From the NCBI RefSeq assembly GCF_029714365.1, contig NZ_CP121660.1, positions 248,001 to 312,000 on the forward strand: a stretch of DNA of 64,000 nt. The letters run 5' to 3'. Numbering within the stretch: position 1 is the first letter of the stretch; every line of letters begins with the position of its first letter. Positions 35,569 to 43,274 of the stretch are shown piece after piece. The position numbers and the translations under genes were made by a program. The notes under the pieces were generated by a model, which worked only from the letters and a program-made list of their open reading frames with translations, ran no database searches and was not told the origin of the DNA. The DNA comes from Sinorhizobium terangae. Lineage in GTDB: Bacteria; Pseudomonadota; Alphaproteobacteria; Rhizobiales; Rhizobiaceae.

Positions 35569-36013
35569 TGCAGGCACCCCGACGGCGTTCGGCAAGCAGT
35601 AGACGCTCCGTCGCGACATGGCGGCGGAGGTTCTCGAAGAGGACACGCAGCATATAGCCGATCGCGTCCCAGCTTAGCCGGCAGCGACCGTGAAGAAGCT
35701 CGCGCAGGGCATCGGCGACTTCCGCCGCAGCTTTCTCATCGTGTTCGTGCTCTTTGCGAAGACGCTCGATTAACGTCGTCACGTTGCGACCGTCCGGTTG
35801 TGAGCGAAGTTGCCGAAAGAGGACTTGCTCCTCCAGTTCGTGCAGGTTGCCAAGCGTCGGTACCAGCGTGTTCGCGATCTCATCGTAGCGCGTCACATCG
35901 ATTGCGTTCGGCAAGGTGTCGGCGATTGCCTCCAGCCGATCACATAATTCCAACAGCGCGTCATAGCCGTTTTCCAGCATGCGGCTTCGTTGCATCGTCT
36001 CTTTTCCAGCCAT
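35561..36013 (-). CDS. Hemerythrin (HHE)-like protein
   Basis: The 150-residue protein is all-helical with His/Glu pairs spaced as in HHE domains: H58/E62 (LHELEEQ), H89-H91/E93 (KEHEHDEKA) and H132/E136 (RRHVATERLL). HHE proteins hold a di-iron centre and bind O2 or NO or help repair damaged iron sites. It overlaps nnrU and follows a 51-residue membrane protein gene, divergent from norE. The ATG at 36013 has GGAG upstream. An ATG at 36082 is open but has no ribosome site. Ligation by all sites is not certain. Confidence 0.75.
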   Translation of the reverse strand: MAGKETMQRSRMLENGYDALLELCDRLEAIADTLPNAIDVTRYDEIANTLVPTLGNLHELEEQVLFRQLRSQPDGRNVTTLIERLRKEHEHDEKAAAEVADALRELLHGRCRLSWDAIGYMLRVLFENLRRHVATERLLLAERRRGACNA

Positions 36014-36113
36014 CAGCCGGACTCCAATCGATTGATCCTGACGCAATCGTCTAGCCGGCGAGCCGGCTCGCTTCTTTGACATATCGCAAGTCCCGATTGA
36101 TACGAGCCATGCG

Positions 36114-36269
36114 CTAGCGGTCGAGAAAGAGCACCACGGCAATCGCGATCGAGAACAGGACGGCCGAGACCGTGCCGGCACGCTGCAACACGCCCATGCG
36201 GTGGAGGACTAGGGCGAAAACGATGATGATGGGGGTAGCGACCGAAAGGCCGATCTGTGCGTCTGTCAT
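36114..36269 (-). CDS. 51-residue two-helix membrane protein upstream of the HHE/nnrU genes
   Basis: Reading the - strand from the ATG at 36269 gives a 51-residue protein, beginning MTDAQIGLSVATP, with two hydrophobic stretches (about 6-21 and 33-48) separated by HRMGVLQRAGT, and ending FLDR. An AGGAG site lies 7 bases upstream of the ATG, which supports translation. It is 100 bases before the HHE gene on the same strand and divergent from norE. I know no family name. Its size makes it easy to miss in annotation. Confidence 0.65.
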   Translation of the reverse strand: MTDAQIGLSVATPIIIVFALVLHRMGVLQRAGTVSAVLFSIAIAVVLFLDR

Positions 36270-36282
36270 CGAAGAACTCCTA

Positions 36283-36395
36283 GATCACGATGATTTTCGG
36301 TCGAATCGACCCAAAATCGTAAACGTGATCGATTCTAATAAGTTGAGACGCGGGATGCGGGCGGAAAACCGCGCACACTTTTCCTCATCCCGCTC
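36283..36395. repeat. Composite intergenic repeat with family A core (RIME-like)
   Basis: The region has an inverted repeat GATTTTCGGTCGA / TCGACCCAAAATC (about 36290-36318), then GATTCTAATAAGTTGAG and the core GCGGGATGCGGGCGGAAAACC...CACTTTTCCTCATCCCGCTC. The core is the reverse complement of the copy at 6955-6995. It sits in the norE / 51-residue gene divergent spacer, before the NnrR box. Confidence 0.75.
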
Positions 36396-36435
36396 TGGGT
36401 GCCCTCGCCGATATCCGGTTTTTGGCCCTGCTTCC

Positions 36436-36449
36436 TTGCGAAATGTCAA
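36436..36449. promoter_or_regulatory. NnrR-type box upstream of norE
   Basis: TTGCGAAATGTCAA has the TTG-N8-CAA form with a left TTGCG half-site like the other nor/nir sites here. It lies 59 bases before the norE ATG. The family of NnrR sites is known from denitrifying alphaproteobacteria; which protein binds this one is inferred. Confidence 0.7.
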
Positions 36450-36508
36450 AGATATCGCTCTGCCGGCTCGCCTAAGTGCCGATCGTTTCCGATCAAGGGA
36501 GATGCGGC

Positions 36509-37066
36509 ATGGATGCACGGGTAACGTCTGATATCGAAGCGGGAGAAGAAGCGCCCGCGGATGAGCTTCTGCTCTGGATTCTGGTCTGGAGCGAACTTGC
36601 GGCCTTCGGCATTCTGCTAGCGGCCTTTCTCGTCACCGGCTCCCTGCAGGCCGAGGCATTTGCTGCCGGGCGAAACGAACTCAACCCCCTGCTCGCAGGC
36701 ATCAACACGCTGGTACTTTTGACGAGCGGCTGGCAGGCGGCGCTCGCCGCGCGCAAATCCGCTCTACCCGGGGAGCGCCGGCGTGCCCTCGTCATGGCCG
36801 CCCTGCTCGGCTTCGTCTTCGTTGCCATCAAGCTCACGGAATATAACGGTGAGCTCGCAAGCGGCGACATTGCCCGGTTCGGCGCCTTCTTCGAGCTCTA
36901 TTTCCTGATCACCGGCTTCCATCTGCTGCATGTGGCCTTCGGTGGCCTGATCCTGCTTCTCGTCGCCTGGCGTCCGACGCCCGGCAATGTAACCCTGATA
37001 ACAACCCTCTGGCATGTCATCGATCTCATCTGGATCGTGATGTTCCCGATCATCTATCTGGTATGA
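36509..37066 (+). CDS. norE: NorE, cytochrome oxidase subunit III-like protein
   Basis: The 185-residue protein has five hydrophobic helices and belongs to the heme-copper oxidase subunit III family, but is short like NorE (LITGFHLLHVAFGG near residue 135). NorE and NorF are needed for full NO-reductase activity in related bacteria; the mechanism is not settled. I chose ATG 36509 (MDARVTSD) with GGGAGA upstream; the ORF opens 11 codons earlier. It is followed 3 bases later by norF. Confidence 0.9.
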   Translation: MDARVTSDIEAGEEAPADELLLWILVWSELAAFGILLAAFLVTGSLQAEAFAAGRNELNPLLAGINTLVLLTSGWQAALAARKSALPGERRRALVMAALLGFVFVAIKLTEYNGELASGDIARFGAFFELYFLITGFHLLHVAFGGLILLLVAWRPTPGNVTLITTLWHVIDLIWIVMFPIIYLV

Positions 37067-37069
37067 CCT

Positions 37070-37348
37070 ATGACGGACCGCACTCGAAACCAACTCGGTC
37101 GAACCTGGATCGTGCTCGTTGCCATCGTGCTTTCGGGCATGTCGGCGGTCGCCTTTCAAGGCCGCGCCTCTGTCGTCGTTTTCGGCGTCCTCACTCTGGC
37201 GCTCATCAAAGCCAGGCTGATCATCCTGGATTTCATGGGCCTGCGCTCCGGTTCGGCCGCCGTGCGGCGTGGGCTTTTCGTCTGGCCGCTGGTCCTCGTG
37301 CTGCTCGCAGCGGCGAAGCTCGTCGCCACCGGCATGCCATCCGTTTGA
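37070..37348 (+). CDS. norF: NorF, cytochrome oxidase subunit IV-like protein
   Basis: The 92-residue protein has three hydrophobic helices and the pattern LTLALIKARLIILDFMGLR of the subunit IV/NorF family. It pairs with NorE. A 169-base gap with an NnrR box separates it from norC, so norEF and norCBQD are probably two transcripts. Confidence 0.88.
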   Translation: MTDRTRNQLGRTWIVLVAIVLSGMSAVAFQGRASVVVFGVLTLALIKARLIILDFMGLRSGSAAVRRGLFVWPLVLVLLAAAKLVATGMPSV

Positions 37349-37363
37349 AACCGCTTTCCTTGT

Positions 37364-37377
37364 TTGCCGAAACGCAA
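37364..37377. promoter_or_regulatory. NnrR-type box upstream of norC
   Basis: TTGCCGAAACGCAA has the form TTG-N8-CAA with a CGCAA right half-site. It lies 140 bases before the norC ATG and just after the norF stop. The distance leaves room for a promoter and leader. Confidence 0.7.
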
Positions 37378-37517
37378 AGAACGCGCGCGGGAAATCCATA
37401 GACATGGATCGCGCCCCGGACATTCGTCGGCACCGCTGCAGGCGGCGCCAAACGGGGAGGGGATCAGATCAAGCCGGCCACGCTTTCGCGGCCATCTGAA
37501 ATCGAAAGGACCACGTG

Positions 37518-37970
37518 ATGGCAGAACGCCTCACCAAGACCGGGGCCCGAAACGTCTTCTATGGCGGGTCCTTCTTCTTCTTTGCCATATTTGTCGGGCT
37601 GACCGCCCATAGCCACTATTACATGAAGACGAGCTCGACGGACGAGACGACGCTGACGGACTCGGTCGGGCGCGGCAAGCACGTCTGGGAAAAGAACTCC
37701 TGTATCAACTGCCACACGCTTCTCGGCGAAGGCGCCTATTTCGCGCCCGAGCTCGGCAATGTCTGGAAGCGCTGGGGTGGCGACAAGGATCCGGAAGGCG
37801 CGCGCGAAACGCTGAAGGCGTGGATGGCGGCGCAACCCTCCGGCGTCGAAGGGCGCCGGCAGATGCCGCAATTCAGTCTCACCGAACAGGAGCTCAACGA
37901 CCTCGCCGACTTCCTGGAGTGGACGAGCCGCATCAAGACCCAGAACTGGCCACCGAACGAGGCTGGCTAA
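37518..37970 (+). CDS. norC: Nitric oxide reductase subunit C (cytochrome c)
   Basis: The 150-residue protein has an N-terminal anchor helix (about residues 14-31) and one heme site C62-x2-C65-H66 (SCINCHTLLGEG), with a distal methionine in RRQMPQF as sixth ligand. It passes electrons from periplasmic carriers to NorB. I use ATG 37518; a GTG one codon earlier is also open. norB starts 24 bases after its stop. Confidence 0.95.
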   Translation: MAERLTKTGARNVFYGGSFFFFAIFVGLTAHSHYYMKTSSTDETTLTDSVGRGKHVWEKNSCINCHTLLGEGAYFAPELGNVWKRWGGDKDPEGARETLKAWMAAQPSGVEGRRQMPQFSLTEQELNDLADFLEWTSRIKTQNWPPNEAG

Positions 37971-37994
37971 GCGTTGCGATTGGAGTAAAGAACC

Positions 37995-39341
37995 ATGAAA
38001 TACCAGACCCAGAAGGTCGCGATGCTCTATTTTTATGGCGCACTCGGCCTGTTTCTCGCCCAGGTGCTGTTCGGTGTTCTCGCCGGCACCATCTACGTCC
38101 TGCCCAACACGCTCTCCGAGCTCCTGCCGTTCAACATCGTGCGCATGGTGCACACCAATGCGCTGATCGTCTGGCTGCTGATGGGCTTCATGGGCGCCAC
38201 TTATTATCTCCTACCAGAGGAAGCGGAAACGGAGCTTTACAGCACCAAGATCGCGGCGGCGCAGTTCTGGCTCTTCCTGATCGCGGCGGCCGTCGCGGTG
38301 GTCGGGTACCTTTTCCATATCCACGAGGGCCGTGAGTTTCTCGAGCAGCCCTTCGCGATCAAGGTCGGCATCGTCGTGGTGGCGCTGATGTTCCTCTACA
38401 ACATCACGCTCACCGTTCTCAAGGGCCGCAAGACGACGGTGACCAACATCCTGATCTTCGGCCTCTGGGGTGTGGCGATCTTCTTCCTGTTTGCCTTCTA
38501 CAACCCGATGAACCTGGCACTCGACAAGATGTACTGGTGGTACGTCGTCCACCTGTGGGTTGAAGGCGTCTGGGAGCTGATCATGGCATCGGTGCTCGCC
38601 TTCCTGATGATCAAGCTTAACGGCATCGACCGCGAGGTCGTCGAGAAGTGGCTCTACGTCATCGTCGGCCTGGCGCTCTTCTCCGGCATCCTCGGCACCG
38701 GTCACCATTACTACTGGATCGGCGCGCCGGGCTATTGGCAGTGGATCGGCTCGCTCTTCTCGACGCTCGAAGTCGCACCGTTCTTCACCATGGTGATCTT
38801 CACCTTCGTCATGACCTGGAAGGCCGGGCGCAAGCACCCGAACCGTGCGGCCCTTCTCTGGGCGATCGGCTGCTCGGTCATGGCCTTCTTCGGCGCCGGC
38901 GTCTGGGGCTTCCTGCACACGCTGTCCTCGGTGAACTACTACACCCACGGCACGCAGGTGACTGCGGCCCACGGCCACCTCGCCTTCTTCGGCGCTTATG
39001 TGATGTTGAACCTGGCCGTGATGGCCTATGCGATCCCGGAAATCCGCGGCCGCCAACCCTACAATCAGTGGCTCTCGATCGTCAGCTTCTGGGCCATGTG
39101 TACCGCCATGTCGGTGATGACCTTCGCACTCACCTTCGCGGGCGTCCTTCAGGTCCACCTGCAGCGCGTCCTCGGCGAGAGCTACATGGACGTGCAGGAC
39201 CAGCTGGCGCTGTTCTACTGGATCCGCCTCGGCTCGGGTGCAGTCGTCCTCGTCTCGGCGCTGATGTTCATCTGGGCCGTGCTGGTTCCAGGCCGCGAGC
39301 GCAGCGAACGGCTTGCCGCTTCGATCCAGCCCGCCGAATGA
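37995..39341 (+). CDS. norB: Nitric oxide reductase subunit B (catalytic)
   Basis: The 448-residue protein is the cNor-type catalytic subunit with 12 hydrophobic helices. It reduces two NO to N2O at a heme b3-FeB site. Conserved histidines are seen in VHTNALIVW, in GTGHHYYWIG and in AHGHLAFFGAYVM, and the active-site glutamates in the VEGVWELIMAS region. There is no fused N-terminal quinol-oxidising part, so it depends on NorC. A hairpin lies just downstream. Confidence 0.97.
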   Translation: MKYQTQKVAMLYFYGALGLFLAQVLFGVLAGTIYVLPNTLSELLPFNIVRMVHTNALIVWLLMGFMGATYYLLPEEAETELYSTKIAAAQFWLFLIAAAVAVVGYLFHIHEGREFLEQPFAIKVGIVVVALMFLYNITLTVLKGRKTTVTNILIFGLWGVAIFFLFAFYNPMNLALDKMYWWYVVHLWVEGVWELIMASVLAFLMIKLNGIDREVVEKWLYVIVGLALFSGILGTGHHYYWIGAPGYWQWIGSLFSTLEVAPFFTMVIFTFVMTWKAGRKHPNRAALLWAIGCSVMAFFGAGVWGFLHTLSSVNYYTHGTQVTAAHGHLAFFGAYVMLNLAVMAYAIPEIRGRQPYNQWLSIVSFWAMCTAMSVMTFALTFAGVLQVHLQRVLGESYMDVQDQLALFYWIRLGSGAVVLVSALMFIWAVLVPGRERSERLAASIQPAE

Positions 39342-39348
39342 TCGCCCC

Positions 39349-39377
39349 GACCGATCCCGCCCACGTCGGGATCGGTC
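39349..39377 (+). terminator. Hairpin between norB and norQ
   Basis: Arms GACCGATCCCG (39349-39359) and CGGGATCGGTC (39367-39377) form a perfect 11-base stem with a 7-base loop, starting 8 bases after the norB stop. It is followed by CTTCTTGC, a poor T-run. It may be a partial terminator or a 3' stabiliser that gives more norCB than norQD message. Confidence 0.6.
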
Positions 39378-39411
39378 CTTCTTGCTTCGACTATTTGTCA
39401 CGGAGACCAAA

Positions 39412-40224
39412 ATGAACTTTGTTCTGCCGAACGCACCTCGCCCGACCGCCGACATTCCGCACTACAGTCCGCTCGGCAACGAATGCGCGCTGTTCGAAAC
39501 CGCCTGGGTCAGGCAATTGCCGCTCCTGCTGAAAGGCCCGACCGGCTGCGGCAAGACGCGTTTCGTCAGCCATATGGCCGCGAGGCTCGGCCTGCCGCTC
39601 TCGACGGTTTCCTGTCATGACGATCTCGCCGCCGCGGATCTCACCGGCCGTTACCTCCTGAAGGGCGGCGACACGGTCTGGGTCGACGGGCCGCTGACGC
39701 GCGCAGTGCGCGAGGGCGGCGTGTGCTATCTCGACGAGATCGTCGAGGCGCGCAAGGACGTCGCCGTCGTCCTCCATCCGCTCACCGACGATCGCCGCAT
39801 GCTGCCGCTGGAGCGCACCGGCGAGATGCTCGAGGCGCCGTCCGGCTTCATGCTGGTCGTCTCCTACAATCCCGGCTACCAGAACCTTCTCAAGAGCCTG
39901 AAGCCCAGCACGCGGCAGCGCTTCGTCGCGATCGAGTTCGACTTCCTGCCGAAGGCGCAGGAAATCGCCGTCGTCGCGGCGGAAAGCGGTCTCGCGGAGT
40001 GCCAAGTGGCACGGCTCGTCGCTCTCGCCGCGCGCCTGAGAGCGCTTAAAGGTCACGATCTCGAAGAGGGCGTTTCGACCCGCCTGCTCGTCTACTGCGC
40101 CTGCCTGATCGACGCCGGGATGCCGGCGAAGGAAGCTGTCCGCGCTGCCATGATAGAGCCCCTGACCGACGAGCCCGACGTCAGGGCGGCGCTTCTGGAA
40201 GTGGCCGACTCCCTGATAGCCTGA
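39412..40224 (+). CDS. norQ: NorQ, MoxR-type AAA+ ATPase for NO reductase maturation
   Basis: The 270-residue protein has Walker A GPTGCGKT (residues 42-49), Walker B with CYLDEIVEARKD, and the CbbQ/NorQ C-terminal domain. It works with NorD to activate NorB, probably by helping insert non-heme iron. The ATG at 39412 (MNFVLPNAPRP) follows GGAGACC. It is 10 bases ahead of norD. Confidence 0.94.
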   Translation: MNFVLPNAPRPTADIPHYSPLGNECALFETAWVRQLPLLLKGPTGCGKTRFVSHMAARLGLPLSTVSCHDDLAAADLTGRYLLKGGDTVWVDGPLTRAVREGGVCYLDEIVEARKDVAVVLHPLTDDRRMLPLERTGEMLEAPSGFMLVVSYNPGYQNLLKSLKPSTRQRFVAIEFDFLPKAQEIAVVAAESGLAECQVARLVALAARLRALKGHDLEEGVSTRLLVYCACLIDAGMPAKEAVRAAMIEPLTDEPDVRAALLEVADSLIA

Positions 40225-40234
40225 GGTCCTGGCC

Positions 40235-42136
40235 ATGCTCGATTTCCTCGAACTGGAAGAAACGGTCGGCCGTGCCTGGCACCGCTTCATCGGCAATACG
40301 CGCACGTGGCGGCGCTACCCGGAGCACGCCGTTCGGCTTGCGGATCTCCTGCCGGTGCTTTCGATCTCGTTCCGGGGGTACGGCGGCGAGAGCGCAGTGC
40401 AGATCGCCCCGGCGCGCGGACGCACGTCGGCCCACAGGCTCAAATGGCGCCAGCGCGTGGGCCTCGGGGAGGAGAAGCTCACGCAGCCCGGGCGCGATCA
40501 CGCATCGCTGATGCTGCCGGCGGAAATCGATCGTTTTCCAGACAAGGACCTCAATCGCGACCTCTATTTCTGGCTGGTCGCCTATATGGCGACGATGTCG
40601 CTGGAGCCGCTGGCGGAGACCGATCTGCTCCGCCGCGATCTTGCCGCACTTACTCGTGCGGAAGTAACCGTCACGGCCGTGTTGGATATGTTTCCGGGCA
40701 TGAGTCCGCGTTACCGCCGGCTCGCGGCAGCCGTCCTTGCGGAGCGAACCAGAGGCGCGCTGCCATCCGTGGAGCAGCATGTCGAAAACCGCATTCTCGC
40801 CATTTTGCGGACGGCCGCAGGGGAGCCGGGCAATACTTTGCCGGTCATCTTCCCGCATCGCGCGCCGCCCGGCTATCTGCCGATGCTGCCTCTGCCGCTC
40901 TGGCCGGATGCGCTGGTGCGCGCCGAGACGGATACGCGACGCGAGGATGATGACCCGGCGTTGGGCGGGGCGGCGCCGTCGCTCACCGAGACCGAGCGCC
41001 ATGTCGCGACTCGCGAGAATCGCAGGAACCGCAAGGGCGACCGCAGCCCGTTCATTCTCAACCGCTTCGAGAAGATCCTTGCCATGGCGGAGATGGTCAA
41101 CGTCGACCGGCCCGCCGACGACAGCGACGACCACGATGCGAAGGCTGCGGAAGAGCTGGACGAGATGACGCTCGGCGAACGGAAGGGGCGCCCGTCCGCA
41201 CGCTTCCGGTTCGATCTGGACCTGCCGCCCGAGGCGGTCGACGTCACACCGTTGACGGCCGAACATACTTATCCGGAGTGGAACTACCGTACAGGCACCT
41301 ATCTCAAGGACCATTGCCGCGTATTGGCTTCTCCCGCTTCCGCACTCGGCGACCGGGCCGAGCTGACCTGGGAGACGCAAAGCCTCATTCGTCGTGTGCG
41401 ACGTCAGTTCGAGGTGCTCAGACCGCGACACGAGATCCTGCGCGCGCAGATCGACGGCGCCGATCTCGATCTCGACGCTGTTGTTCGTGCGCGCACTGAC
41501 CTTGCGGCCGGCGGCCAGGGAAGCGACCGTATTCACCTGATGAGCCGGCCGCAGGCGCACGATCTCGCTGTGACCATCCTCGTCGACGTGTCCCTGTCGA
41601 CCGATTCCTGGTCGGACAATCACCGCGTTCTCGATGTCGAGAAGGAGGCGTTGACGATCCTGGCACATGGCCTGGCGGCTTGCGGCGACAACCACTCGAT
41701 CCTGACCTTCACGTCGCGGCGGCGTGACTGGGTGCGGGTGGAAACCGTCAAGGCTTTCGATGAGCCGATGAGTGGTCTCGTCGAGGCGCGGATCGCCGCG
41801 CTCAAGCCCGGTTATTACACCCGCATCGGCGCGGCGATCCGGCATGCTTCGGCTGAGCTCCGCAAGCAGCCGAACCGCAAGAAACTGCTTCTGGTGCTCA
41901 CCGATGGCAAGCCGAACGACATCGACCACTACGAGGGACGCTTCGCGCTGGAAGACAGCCGGCGAGCCGTGGCGGAGGCGCGCCGAAGCGGGATCAGCAC
42001 CTTTGCCGTCACGGTCGATCGCGAGGCGCGATCCTATGTGCCGACGATGTTCGGCCAGAACGGCTATGCCATGGTCGGCAACATTGCCCGGCTACCGGCC
42101 GCGCTTCCCGCCATCTATCGCGGCCTTGCCGGATAG
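40235..42136 (+). CDS. norD: NorD, VWA-domain protein for NO reductase maturation
   Basis: The 633-residue cytoplasmic protein has a C-terminal von Willebrand A domain. The metal-site motif is DVSLSTDSW (about residues 450-458) and the end is typical of NorD (GYYTRIGAAIRHASAELRKQ, then LVLTDGKPNDIDHYEG). It partners NorQ, as CbbO does with CbbQ. It is the last gene of norCBQD. Confidence 0.94.
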   Translation: MLDFLELEETVGRAWHRFIGNTRTWRRYPEHAVRLADLLPVLSISFRGYGGESAVQIAPARGRTSAHRLKWRQRVGLGEEKLTQPGRDHASLMLPAEIDRFPDKDLNRDLYFWLVAYMATMSLEPLAETDLLRRDLAALTRAEVTVTAVLDMFPGMSPRYRRLAAAVLAERTRGALPSVEQHVENRILAILRTAAGEPGNTLPVIFPHRAPPGYLPMLPLPLWPDALVRAETDTRREDDDPALGGAAPSLTETERHVATRENRRNRKGDRSPFILNRFEKILAMAEMVNVDRPADDSDDHDAKAAEELDEMTLGERKGRPSARFRFDLDLPPEAVDVTPLTAEHTYPEWNYRTGTYLKDHCRVLASPASALGDRAELTWETQSLIRRVRRQFEVLRPRHEILRAQIDGADLDLDAVVRARTDLAAGGQGSDRIHLMSRPQAHDLAVTILVDVSLSTDSWSDNHRVLDVEKEALTILAHGLAACGDNHSILTFTSRRRDWVRVETVKAFDEPMSGLVEARIAALKPGYYTRIGAAIRHASAELRKQPNRKKLLLVLTDGKPNDIDHYEGRFALEDSRRAVAEARRSGISTFAVTVDREARSYVPTMFGQNGYAMVGNIARLPAALPAIYRGLAG

Positions 42137-42240
42137 GCCTCCAGCGACCAGTCGACAGCGACGAGGGTTCACGATCGCTACGCGACCGGGCTCTCTATCC
42201 ATCCCCACCGTTTGCCTTGATTTCATCTGCTACAATGCCT

Positions 42241-42264
42241 AGGGTGGTCATATGTGACCACCCT
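42241..42264. promoter_or_regulatory. Operator palindrome of the toxin-antitoxin pair
   Basis: Arms AGGGTGGTCA (42241-42250) and TGACCACCCT (42255-42264) form a perfect 10-base inverted repeat around TATG, ending 12 bases before the antitoxin ATG. Antitoxin/toxin complexes of this type repress their own gene at such sites. An AGGAGG ribosome site follows at 42266-42271. Confidence 0.7.
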
Positions 42265-42276
42265 TAGGAGGTTCTA

Positions 42277-42543
42277 ATGTCAACAATCAGCCTGAAGGAC
42301 GCCAAAGCTGGTTTCTCGAATATCGTAGATCAAGCCGCCGCTGGTGAGTTTGTTACGATCACGCGGCACGGCCGCGCTGCTGCCGTCCTCGTCTCTGTAA
42401 GAGCCGCAGAAGCGGCAAGGAAGGCGCTTCATAAAGAGCGCCCTAGCCTCGTCCAGTACCTGAGATCATTCCCGGCCGACATCGATCTTGACGATGATGT
42501 TTTCGCCCGAAATCCGGCTCCCTCGCGTGAGGTCGATCTGTGA
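42277..42543 (+). CDS. Phd/YefM-type antitoxin
   Basis: The 88-residue protein begins MSTISLKDAKAGFSNIVDQA and continues GEFVTITRHGRAAAVLVS, the DNA-binding part of Phd/YefM antitoxins. The C-terminus (about 50-88) should wrap the toxin. It overlaps the toxin gene by 4 bases. It has its own strong ribosome site and operator palindrome, so the pair is an independent unit between norD and hemN. Confidence 0.92.
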   Translation: MSTISLKDAKAGFSNIVDQAAAGEFVTITRHGRAAAVLVSVRAAEAARKALHKERPSLVQYLRSFPADIDLDDDVFARNPAPSREVDL

Positions 42544-42986
42544 CCGGCTACCTTCTCGATACGAACGCAATTTCGATGTTCTCGCCCTCCAAGGCTACGG
42601 CCTCATCGGAATTTGCGGACTGGCTGGATGAGCGGGATCAGCTTAGCGCGGTCTACCTGTCTGCCGTTACCGTGCACGAAATTGAAAAGGGCGTGCGGCT
42701 TTTGGAAGCTAAGGGCTCGAAGGCCAAAGCGGCCGGAATCGAGCTGTTCTTGCAGGGTTTGATCGCCGGTTATCGTGACAGGATTTTGCCTGTAGACGCG
42801 GACGTTGCACGCGAAGGCGGTAAGTTGGAAGCCAAGGCGATTGCGGCTGGTCACAATCCCGGCGCGTCCGATGCCATGATTGCAGGAACCGCCAGCGTTC
42901 ACCAGCTGACGGTCATCACGGCCAACCTGAAACATTTCCGTCCTTTCGGAATCAAGGTGAGTTCACCGGATCAAGTGATCCGCTAA
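42540..42986 (+). CDS. VapC-type PIN-domain ribonuclease toxin
   Basis: The 148-residue protein is a PIN domain with the acidic residues placed as in VapC: D in YLLDTNAIS (residue 8), E in HEIEKG (about 55) and D in GASDAMIAGTA (about 115). It likely cuts a specific RNA, often initiator tRNA. Its start (GTG) overlaps the antitoxin stop. The pair is a typical type II system. Confidence 0.92.
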   Translation: MTGYLLDTNAISMFSPSKATASSEFADWLDERDQLSAVYLSAVTVHEIEKGVRLLEAKGSKAKAAGIELFLQGLIAGYRDRILPVDADVAREGGKLEAKAIAAGHNPGASDAMIAGTASVHQLTVITANLKHFRPFGIKVSSPDQVIR

Positions 42987-43274
42987 CGGCAAATGACCGG
43001 GGAACCCCGTCCCACGCCGGCGTTGAGCGGGCGCAGGACGGAGCAAGGGCGTCCCCTCCGCTCCTCCCGCGCATGAGAAAATGTCTCCCTTCGGCCACGC
43101 GAAGCCGCCATTCCCGTGATCAAAGTGCAGGCGTCACATTCCACCAGAGCTTGAGGACAGCCGTTGGGAGCCCGCACCTTCATCGCGCGAGACCCGGATG
43201 GCGACCCGATTGCATTTCGGGTGGCAAACATTAGCCGCGCTTTGGGTCAGCCTTTCGCTTGCCGCACCCTTTCC

